The position numbers were made by a program, and so were the translations under genes. A stretch of 29,824 nucleotides of DNA from CAZJJZ01 sp964546505 (GTDB lineage Bacteria > Patescibacteriota > Gracilibacteria > UBA1369). The stretch is from NCBI GenBank assembly GCA_964546505.1, contig CAZJJZ010000017.1, positions 1-29,824 of the forward strand, read 5' to 3'. Of this stretch, positions 14,814-21,804 are shown piece after piece. The notes under the pieces were generated by a model that saw only the letters and a program-made list of their open reading frames with translations, ran no database searches and had not been told where the DNA came from. How positions within the stretch are numbered: position 1 is the first letter of the stretch; each line of letters begins with the position of its first letter.

Positions 14814-16512
14814 GAGTGTTGATTTGGCGTTTGAGTAAGAGTTTACGGACTTGTTCTTGTTTGTGAAGTGAAAATTTATCTAGGTTATAGCCCAATTCAG
14901 AGATCATGGCTGCGGCGTGACTACCACTTAGGTAGCTTGGCATAATTACGTAGTTAAAGCCTTCTTCATATAGACGAATGGCCTCTTCCACGTGATGAGC
15001 AACGCCGATGAGGATTGCTGATTGATTGATTTCTCTAATTTTGTGCGCCACCAAAATATTGGTGTCAAAGTGCTTCATGGTGGAAATTACCATTTTGGTG
15101 TTTTCAAAACTTAATTCGTCGAAGATATGTGAATTACTTATGTCGCCATAAAGACAATTGATATTTTTGCCAGATAAATAGTGGATGGTGCGGGGATCAT
15201 AGTCCACTACCAGATAATTGGGGGCGAAAGTTTGAATGTTTTCCAGTAATTCACTGCCAAGTTTGGAATATCCGAGCAGGATGAGATCGTTTTTTTGCAG
15301 ATTTTTGGGAGCGTGTTTTTGTTCGGCAGGAGTGCCTTTTTTTTCAAAGAAGGTCAAATATTTTTCAATTTTATTGTAGATTGTGTCGGAATAAATGATG
15401 AAGTAAGTTGATCCGATGATAGTGATAATACCAATCATGGTTAACAGCGAGAGTATGTCGTTGTTGACGTGACCAAGTTTGACGCCCAAGGTTAGCAGGA
15501 TAAGTGAAAATTCGGAAATTTGCGCAACAGTTAAACCAGCTTGAAAGGCGGTTCTCTTTGTATAGCCAAGTCTTCCCATGATAAAAAGTACGATAATGGG
15601 GTTGCCCAAAAGTACTAAAGCAGAAAGCAATATTACCGGAATAAGATTGTTGGTAATATTTTCGAGATGTAAATGTGAGCCCAGTAAGACGAAGAATAAC
15701 ATAATGAAGAAGTCACGCAGTGGCTTCATTTTGGCACTGATTTCGTAGCGGTATGGAGAGAGCGAGAGTGTAATGCCGGCGACTAATGCGCCAATTTCTA
15801 TCGAAAAATTTAGTAAATAAAAAATGGAGGCGAGTGCTAAGCACCAGGAAAAAGAGAATAAGAAAAGGATTTCCTGATTTTTGGCCAGTTTTTTGGTAAT
15901 GATTGGTAGAATTTTTTTACTAACTATCACCAAGATAATAATCAAGGCGACTCCTTTAAGTACTGTGAAAATTAAAGTACTCAGTAGATCGCCACCACTG
16001 GAGAGGCTGGATACCCCCATTAAAATCAACATGGCGATAATGTCTTGAATAATCAAAAAGCCAATGGCGATGGAACCGTAAAGGGTTTCGGTGTCGCGTT
16101 TTTCACTTAACAGTTTGAGAATTACGATGGTGGAGCTGAAGGACAGTCCAAGGGCAATATATATTGCTTCTGTGGAATCGAATCCCAGTAAAAGACAGAG
16201 TAGAAAACCGATCACAGTGGTAAATATTACCTGGCTGATACCTGTGATGGAGGCCACTCCGCCAGTTTCTTTGACACTTTGTGGATTAAGATTCAATCCT
16301 ACCATGAATAACAAAAAAGCTACTCCGAGTTGTGAGAACATACTGTTCATGGAGTCGGAGGCTGTCACCAAGTTTAAAACAGTTGGACCAAGAATCAGGC
16401 CCGCTACAATATAACCTACCATCACCGGCTGTTTAATTTGACGCATCAAGATAGAAACTATCAATGACGTAAATAAAATGATGCTGAATTCCAAAAATAT
16501 TTGTTCTTGCAT
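14800..16512 (-). CDS. CPA2-family cation:proton antiporter (Kef/YbaL-like) with TrkA-N domain
   Basis: The 570-aa protein is a monovalent cation:proton antiporter of the plasma membrane. Residues 1 to about 385 contain some 12 TM helices. Family motifs include MVGYIVAGLILGPTVLNLV (31-49), the F-S-S-T motif in 'GLSFSSTIVILKLLSE' and 'IEIGALVAGITLS'. After a linker, residues about 405-540 form a RCK/TrkA-N nucleotide-binding domain: LILLGYSKLGSELLENI, then VVDYDP, then 'NCLYGDISNSHIFDEL'. The loop has G-x-S-x-x-G in place of the usual G-x-G-x-x-G. The order matches KefB/KefC/YbaL proteins, which move K+ or Na+ against H+ and are gated by a ligand on the RCK domain. The ion is not predictable from sequence alone. 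The downstream small membrane protein is co-transcribed. Confidence 0.92.
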   Translation of the reverse strand: MQEQIFLEFSIILFTSLIVSILMRQIKQPVMVGYIVAGLILGPTVLNLVTASDSMNSMFSQLGVAFLLFMVGLNLNPQSVKETGGVASITGISQVIFTTVIGFLLCLLLGFDSTEAIYIALGLSFSSTIVILKLLSEKRDTETLYGSIAIGFLIIQDIIAMLILMGVSSLSSGGDLLSTLIFTVLKGVALIIILVIVSKKILPIITKKLAKNQEILFLFSFSWCLALASIFYLLNFSIEIGALVAGITLSLSPYRYEISAKMKPLRDFFIMLFFVLLGSHLHLENITNNLIPVILLSALVLLGNPIIVLFIMGRLGYTKRTAFQAGLTVAQISEFSLILLTLGVKLGHVNNDILSLLTMIGIITIIGSTYFIIYSDTIYNKIEKYLTFFEKKGTPAEQKHAPKNLQKNDLILLGYSKLGSELLENIQTFAPNYLVVDYDPRTIHYLSGKNINCLYGDISNSHIFDELSFENTKMVISTMKHFDTNILVAHKIREINQSAILIGVAHHVEEAIRLYEEGFNYVIMPSYLSGSHAAAMISELGYNLDKFSLHKQEQVRKLLLKRQINTHARK

Positions 16513-16559
16513 AGTTTTTGTGTGTGTTTTTCTCTATATTCTAACATAACTCCGCTATC

Positions 16560-16589
16560 TTGACAAGCAAGGGTCGATTGTAGTATAGT
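16560..16589 (+). promoter_or_regulatory. Strong sigma-70-type promoter of the NYN-domain gene
   Basis: A perfect TTGACA (16560-16565) and TATAGT (16584-16589) are separated by 18 bp. They lie 22 bp before the ATG at 16612, giving a leader of about 15 nt with no Shine-Dalgarno. This is the best promoter match in the window. Confidence 0.75.
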
Positions 16590-16611
16590 TTGCGCTATCT
16601 ATTGCCAAATT

Positions 16612-17430
16612 ATGTCTGAATTAGTAATTGATAAGCCAAAATTGGATGATAAAAAGCTGTTTGCCGAGGAGCAAATTTCACCAGAAACGGCGATTGCTAT
16701 ATTGGATTGGGCTAATGTAACCAATTGGCGTAAATTATATAAAAATATTTCTGCCAAAAACTTACATGCTACTTTGGCTCCGTATTTTTCCAGGAAATTG
16801 TTGTTTACTTGGTCGGCAGCAGTGGGGGACACTAGACTAGATAAAGAAATAATTGAGTCTAAATTACGCGATTATCAGGTGGATGTGCCTTTGTCTTTTA
16901 CTGAAGAAGAGTTGATACGATTTTTACATAATCCCAAAAATACTGGTGCTTTGTCTTTAGATTATGAGTTTAAGGATAAAATTGAACGAGCGCATTTGAT
17001 TATGGAGAATCAAATTACCAATGAAGCATTGCAAAGAATGGGATTTGAACTGGTTTGTAAGGAAGTGATGCTATTCAGAAGTCGAATCAGAGCAACCTTA
17101 TTGGAAGTTAAAGCTGGTAACAAGGTAGTTGGTGAGAATTTTCGACGAGGTAAATTGGTAAAAAAAGCTAATGTGGATTCTGATATTGTGGTGAAAGTTT
17201 TGGATCCTGATGAAAGGATGTTGGATAGATATGAGCATTTCTTGTTTGCTTCCGGTGATGGTGATTTTATGCCGCTATATCAGGTCTTATTGAGAAAGGA
17301 GAAGCAATTGATAGTCTTGGCAACACGTAATGATATTTCCAAGCGGGTTTGCGCTTTGGCAGAGAGTAATCCTGGACAGATGAAATTAAAATTTGCTGAA
17401 GACACAGATGAAATCTGGCATCTTTATTGA
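16612..17430 (+). CDS. NYN domain (LabA-like/PIN-fold) putative ribonuclease
   Basis: The 272-aa cytoplasmic protein has the acidic motifs of the NYN/LabA-like branch of the PIN nuclease fold. These are 'AILDWANVTNW' with Asp32 near the N-terminus, 'KKANVDSDIVVKVL' with Asp189 and Asp191, and the hallmark 'FASGDGDF' with Asp216 and Asp218, followed by a strand (KQLIVLATR). Such proteins are predicted metal-dependent RNases acting on tRNA, rRNA or mRNA. The spacing between the first and second acidic motifs (about 155 residues) is longer than in typical LabA-like proteins of 160-190 aa, so an extra helical insertion (about 75-180) is likely. The gene stands alone behind a strong promoter and overlaps the end of convergent engB by 7 bp. 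The target is unknown. Confidence 0.85.
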   Translation: MSELVIDKPKLDDKKLFAEEQISPETAIAILDWANVTNWRKLYKNISAKNLHATLAPYFSRKLLFTWSAAVGDTRLDKEIIESKLRDYQVDVPLSFTEEELIRFLHNPKNTGALSLDYEFKDKIERAHLIMENQITNEALQRMGFELVCKEVMLFRSRIRATLLEVKAGNKVVGENFRRGKLVKKANVDSDIVVKVLDPDERMLDRYEHFLFASGDGDFMPLYQVLLRKEKQLIVLATRNDISKRVCALAESNPGQMKLKFAEDTDEIWHLY

Positions 17431-18005
17431 CAGTTCTGCAGGATCAAATGACGGATTTGTTTGATACCGCTGCCGTCATGGCTGGAGAAAGGAGTAATAT
17501 TAGCTGAAGGAAAAAGCTGATGTAGAGATTGCTCCAATTTTTTTAGTTCATTGGTTTTTACTTGATCAACCTTGCTTAGCAAGAGATGAGGGGTGATTTT
17601 TAATTTCTGAAAAAATTTAATTACTTCCAGATCAGGTGCTGTTGGTCCAAGTCGAGCATCGATGATTAGAAAAATAATTTTGGTATTCAGCTCGGGAGAG
17701 GTTTCCAAATACCAGAAAATCAGATCTTGCAAGTCTTTACGCTCTTTTTTGGAAGCTTGAGCGTAGCCATAGCCTGGTAAATCAGCAAGATAGAATTTCT
17801 GATTAATCAAAAATAAATTAACTCTTTTGGTTACACCTGGCGTTTTGCCCGTTCTGGATAGTTTTTCGTCTCCTGTGAGAGCGTTGATAAGGCTGGATTT
17901 TCCTACATTTGAGCGGCCAATGAAGATAAATTGTGGGAGAAGTTCCGGAGGTAAATCATCCTCTTGATAAATGGCTCGATAAAATTTGGCGGAGGTGAAT
18001 TTCAT
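17424..18005 (-). CDS. engB: Ribosome biogenesis GTPase EngB (YsxC/YihA)
   Basis: EngB is a TRAFAC-class GTPase needed for late assembly of the large ribosomal subunit. The 193-aa protein shows the G motifs in order: G1 GRSNVGKS (30-37), G2 in GKTPGVTKRVN (53-63), G3 DLPG within LADLPGYGYA (75-78) and G4 SKVD (144-147, with Ser for the common Thr). A G5-like segment FSSHDGSG follows (173-180). Length and the DLPGYGYA signature are typical of the family. Its ATG overlaps the stop of the upstream lipoprotein gene by 4 bp, making it the last gene of the pheS operon. Its 3' end overlaps the convergent NYN gene by 7 bp, leaving no room for a separate terminator. Confidence 0.95.
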   Translation of the reverse strand: MKFTSAKFYRAIYQEDDLPPELLPQFIFIGRSNVGKSSLINALTGDEKLSRTGKTPGVTKRVNLFLINQKFYLADLPGYGYAQASKKERKDLQDLIFWYLETSPELNTKIIFLIIDARLGPTAPDLEVIKFFQKLKITPHLLLSKVDQVKTNELKKLEQSLHQLFPSANITPFSSHDGSGIKQIRHLILQNCQ

Positions 18006-18817
18006 GGTGATTTTTCTTTGACTAAAACTATATTTTGAACTTTGTCTATTTCAGGGAAATAATGATCTTGAATGGCTAATCCTGTAGAGCCGCCGCCGTC
18101 CAGGTTGAGAGCGGCAGTTATTTTCATTTTTTTGAACTCAGTATGGTTTTTTAACAAATCAGCCAGTTCAAAGAGGCTGGGATTGTTGTTTTGAAGTAGC
18201 TCCTGATGATTAATCAAAACAATTATTTGTCGATCTTCAGTAATTGCCAAAACGGTTCTACCCGCTTTTTTGCCGGTGTTTTTGTTAATCACATTTTCTT
18301 GAGTGACGGGGTCGATTAGGATCGGTCCATTTTGTAGTGCGAAGTGTGTTTTTGAGGGTTGTATTTTCTGAAATTGTTCCAGACTCAAAATGGCCGGCTC
18401 TAGCTTTTCATCAATCAAAAAAACACCATTTGAGAGTTCACTATCTTTGAGCTCGGATAACTGTTGTTTTTGGGAAATAATCAGCCCCAACGGTTTGAAG
18501 TCTTTGCTGAAAAAAATACCGTTAAAACTAATTATACTGTTGTTTTCCTGATGTATTTCTTTGATGCTTTTGGCTGCGTTTCCAGGTTGATTGAAGGCTA
18601 CGGCAAACTCATAAAGTTGTGGATTGATGCTAATAGCTTTGAATCTATAAGGAGATAGATTCAGTTCTGTGAAAGTTAATCCTGGAGGAAGTTTTTCCAA
18701 GGCAATTTTTTGGCTTGGTGAAGTTTCCAGTACTGAGGGTATTTGACAGGCAGTCAGTGCAATTACCAGAATGGCTGCTGAGATAAGTGTATTGAAGCAA
18801 AATTTTAAAGAGTGCAT
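18002..18817 (-). CDS. Lipoprotein of the phosphodiester glycosidase (NAGPA, DUF2233) family
   Basis: The 271-aa protein has a lipoprotein signal peptide with lipobox LTAC (Cys24), so it is probably tethered outside the plasma membrane. Family hallmarks are SFNGIFF (97-103, the 'vNggfF' motif), 'QNGPILI' (162-168), GRTVLAIT (186-193) and NLDGGGSTG (238-246). The family includes human uncovering enzyme (N-acetylglucosamine-1-phosphodiester glycosidase) and many bacterial exopolysaccharide- or wall-associated proteins that hydrolyse sugar phosphodiesters. A role in processing wall or capsule glycans fits its position 5 bp downstream of the class A PBP. The substrate is not predictable from sequence. 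The stop overlaps the engB start (ATGA). Confidence 0.88.
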   Translation of the reverse strand: MHSLKFCFNTLISAAILVIALTACQIPSVLETSPSQKIALEKLPPGLTFTELNLSPYRFKAISINPQLYEFAVAFNQPGNAAKSIKEIHQENNSIISFNGIFFSKDFKPLGLIISQKQQLSELKDSELSNGVFLIDEKLEPAILSLEQFQKIQPSKTHFALQNGPILIDPVTQENVINKNTGKKAGRTVLAITEDRQIIVLINHQELLQNNNPSLFELADLLKNHTEFKKMKITAALNLDGGGSTGLAIQDHYFPEIDKVQNIVLVKEKSP

Positions 18818-18822
18818 GAAAA

Positions 18823-21738
18823 TTAGTTGGTGACTGGAGGAAGGGAAGTATCGCTGGCGGGCTCGGTTACTGCGGAAGTATTCTCATCTTCGGCAGGTGA
18901 AGTGGTGGTTGGCGGTTTTTGAGTAGTGACTTTTACTTGGCTACTACCAACGTTTCCTTGGATGTCGAATACTCTGACGGTAATGGAAAACTCAGTTTCT
19001 TTGCTATTACGAGGAAGTTTCAAGGTTGCGCTGAATGGAGCTTGATCCTGTTGATATTTAAAGTCGTTATCCAGGTAGAAATGAGCTTCTTTGATAGCAT
19101 GTCCCGCTGCGGATTCTGCTTGGATATTTACTTTAACTTCATTATTAATTTGTTGGCCATCGTTGGGAGATGTGATTTGGACAGTCAATTTTTGGCTGTC
19201 AGGAGTAGGGACACAGGTGAGGGTGGAGCCAATAAATTGTTGGTTGATTTCGCTATTTTCCTGTAACCATTTTTGTGCTGCTGTTTGCCATAATTCTCTG
19301 GTTGGATCAATATCGTCGATTTGGTTGTTCACTCTTTTTTGGGCGTTGCCGGTTGGACAAATCAGCTGGGTCAGTTTTTCTGATTCAGTAAAGTCTGGAT
19401 TTTCATTACTAATTTGGCTGGTTTCTGTTGGAGCGGAGTAATCAGGAAAATAATCTTCGATCAGCTGGTCCGGTGCCGTATTCGGCGCAGCTAATTTTCC
19501 TGTATATTTGGAAAGTGAATATTTTTTAACTGTCGTTGGCATTGGGAAATCTTCACTGGGGCTGTTTTTTAGCGCACTTTCCATAAATGCTTTGAAGATA
19601 GGAGCGGAAATGTTGTAGCCGTCTGCTGAGGCGTTCAGATAACCGTCTTTGCGTGAGTCATTGTTACCAGACCATACACCAACCGCTAAGTTGGTGGTAT
19701 ATCCCAGTGTGAGCAAGTCATTGGGTAGATATTGATTGCCTTTTTTGATGTTCGAGGTTCCGGTTTTCGCTGCGTTGATTTGGTTATTGACGTTGAGATT
19801 AGGCCCGACATTGATATTGCGATCACTGAGGATATTACTAATCATAAACGCTACTTCAGGTTTAATGACCTGTTCGGGTACAACTGCTTCAGAGTGCCAT
19901 TCTTCAAGTGTTTGTCCGGTGGAATCTTCAATACGTAAAATGCTCACTGGCGGTAAATGTTTACCTTCATTTGCAAAAGTGGCGTAGGCGTTAGTCATGC
20001 TCAGAAGCGTGGTTTCTGCACTACCGAGTGACATGGGATAACCATAATTAAGATTTTCATCTCGGAAGTTGACGCCCATTGCTTTGGCATATTCCAGAAT
20101 CGCCTGATCTTCTCCGGCCAGGAAATAGCTTTTGATTGCTGGAATATTGCGAGATTTGCCGAGGGCGGTACGAATTGATATTGGGCCCAGGAATTTGCCA
20201 TCAAAGTTTTTGGGACTATCGGCGCCAAAGGCAGTTGGTACGTCAAAAATGATTGTACCGGGTCCATGTTTTTCTTCGAACATTTTGGCATAAACTATCG
20301 GCTTGAAGCTGGAGCCTGGTTGACGAAAAGAGGTGGTAACATTGGTTTTGCCGTCTATTTCTTCGTCGAAATAATTGCGTGAACCCACCATGGCTAAAAT
20401 TTCTCCGGTTTTGGGATTCATGGCAACCAATGCCGAGTTTTTGACATTGTATTTTTTTTGATTGTCTGCTGCTCGGTCGCTGATGATTTTTTCTGCTGAT
20501 TCTTGAAGAGTGGGATCGATGGTAGTGTAGACTTTCAAGCCACCTTTGGTGACAGTTTCTTTGCCGTATTTATCTTCAAGTTGTTGCAAAACGTTGAAGA
20601 CAAAATGTGGAGCTTTAATGGATTGTTTGTGTTTGGCAAACTCAATTTTACCGATTTCTTCTTCGGCCAAAGCGCGCTCTTCTTCAGTAATTCTTCCGAT
20701 TTCGACCATACGACGGAGTACCAAATCAGTGCGTCCAGAAAGTCGAATCGATTGATTGTCATTGATTTTAATTTCTTGGCTCAATAAGCCTTTGATTATT
20801 TCATTGCTGCGCAAATCAGTTTCGGAGTCAATTTGTCGACGCTCCAAAGCTTCCGGATCCAAATTGCTGGATAGTCTGGCGAATTTGTTTGGGCCAAAAG
20901 GATTGTAATATCCTGGCGCTTGTGGGATGGCGGCCAAAATTGCCGATTCTGCTACGGTTAATTCACTGGCATTTTTGTTGAAATATATTTCCGCGGCCTT
21001 TTGAATTCCGTAGGCGTTGTTGCCATAGGGAATTTTATTGAGATATTTTTCTAGAATTAGATCTTTGGAGAAGGCTTGTTCTAAGCGCACGGCTAAAATT
21101 AATTCTTTAATTTTACGAGTAAAAGTTTTTTCTGAAGAGAGGAAGGTTAATTTGATATATTGTTGAGTGATGGTGGAACCGCCTTGGGTGTTACGACCGA
21201 TGAAATTATTGAAGACTGCGCGGGTTAGACCGAAAGTATCGAAACCTGGATGATTATAGAATTGATCATCTTCGATGGCTAATGTGGCGTCTATTAAGTT
21301 TTGGGAGATTTTTTCTAGTGGTACATATTCACGATTTTCTTCACCGTATTTTACGTAGAGAATATTGCCTTCACGATCGTAAATGGTGGTGGATTCCGCC
21401 ACGGCCAATTTGTCCAAATCTTTCACATCGGGAAGTCCAATGGATAGTACTGCAATAGCGCTGAAGAATAAAATTATGCTTAATATTCCCAGGGCGGCGG
21501 TGCCGATTCCCAATAAGGCCAGGATTTTTTGCCAGCTCCAGTTGTGGCCTCCACCTGGAAGCCTGGGCCAACGGAAGCCGCCGCGGTTGGGACGAAGATG
21601 CTGATTGCGGAAATTGTGATTGGCCGAGGGGGTAGAGGATTTGGAGGTCTCTGATATCTGTTCTCGATCCTCTTGTCGGGCTTTTTCTTGTTCTTGTAAT
21701 CTTGCCAGTGCCTCCTTGGTTTTGCGCTGATGAAGCAT
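18823..21738 (-). CDS. Class A penicillin-binding protein (GT51 transglycosylase plus transpeptidase)
   Basis: This bifunctional enzyme polymerises lipid II and cross-links peptidoglycan outside the membrane. The 971-aa protein has a charged cytoplasmic N-terminus (1-70) and a TM helix (about 72-98). The GT51 domain shows EDDQFYNHPG (156-165, catalytic Glu156), QGGSTITQQ (185-193), RKIKELILA (208-216) and ILEKYLN (228-234). The transpeptidase domain has SSFK (catalytic Ser476 with Lys479), SRN (529-531) and KTG (658-660). All essential residues are present. After about residue 745 comes a tail with an Ig-like module (TVQITSPNDGQQINNEVKVNIQ, ending near KVTTQKPP) and a low-complexity Thr/Pro/Glu end, longer than in typical PBP1A. 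It is part of the pheS-engB operon. No Shine-Dalgarno is seen; the ATG follows an A-rich stretch. Confidence 0.96.
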   Translation of the reverse strand: MLHQRKTKEALARLQEQEKARQEDREQISETSKSSTPSANHNFRNQHLRPNRGGFRWPRLPGGGHNWSWQKILALLGIGTAALGILSIILFFSAIAVLSIGLPDVKDLDKLAVAESTTIYDREGNILYVKYGEENREYVPLEKISQNLIDATLAIEDDQFYNHPGFDTFGLTRAVFNNFIGRNTQGGSTITQQYIKLTFLSSEKTFTRKIKELILAVRLEQAFSKDLILEKYLNKIPYGNNAYGIQKAAEIYFNKNASELTVAESAILAAIPQAPGYYNPFGPNKFARLSSNLDPEALERRQIDSETDLRSNEIIKGLLSQEIKINDNQSIRLSGRTDLVLRRMVEIGRITEEERALAEEEIGKIEFAKHKQSIKAPHFVFNVLQQLEDKYGKETVTKGGLKVYTTIDPTLQESAEKIISDRAADNQKKYNVKNSALVAMNPKTGEILAMVGSRNYFDEEIDGKTNVTTSFRQPGSSFKPIVYAKMFEEKHGPGTIIFDVPTAFGADSPKNFDGKFLGPISIRTALGKSRNIPAIKSYFLAGEDQAILEYAKAMGVNFRDENLNYGYPMSLGSAETTLLSMTNAYATFANEGKHLPPVSILRIEDSTGQTLEEWHSEAVVPEQVIKPEVAFMISNILSDRNINVGPNLNVNNQINAAKTGTSNIKKGNQYLPNDLLTLGYTTNLAVGVWSGNNDSRKDGYLNASADGYNISAPIFKAFMESALKNSPSEDFPMPTTVKKYSLSKYTGKLAAPNTAPDQLIEDYFPDYSAPTETSQISNENPDFTESEKLTQLICPTGNAQKRVNNQIDDIDPTRELWQTAAQKWLQENSEINQQFIGSTLTCVPTPDSQKLTVQITSPNDGQQINNEVKVNIQAESAAGHAIKEAHFYLDNDFKYQQDQAPFSATLKLPRNSKETEFSITVRVFDIQGNVGSSQVKVTTQKPPTTTSPAEDENTSAVTEPASDTSLPPVTN

Positions 21739-21767
21739 TTTTTAATTGAGGTCATGGAGAGCCTGGT

Positions 21768-21804
21768 GCGCCGCGCGCGCGCGGCGCGGACTGTTTTACA
21801 GTCC
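21768..21804. repeat. Tandem inverted repeats at the pheT/PBP junction: 20-bp CG palindrome and 7-bp hairpin
   Basis: Positions 21768-21787 are a perfect 20-bp palindrome made only of C and G, largely alternating. Directly next to it, 21788-21804 forms a 7-bp stem (GGACTGT / ACAGTCC) with a 3-nt loop, and it spans the pheT stop codon. Neither hairpin is followed by a T run on the minus strand, so a classical intrinsic terminator is unlikely. An RNA processing or stability element is possible. Confidence 0.8.

Noticed and set aside
21768..21787. Intrinsic terminator between pheT and the PBP gene
   Set aside because: The palindrome is strong but no T run follows on the minus strand, and the genes otherwise look like one operon.
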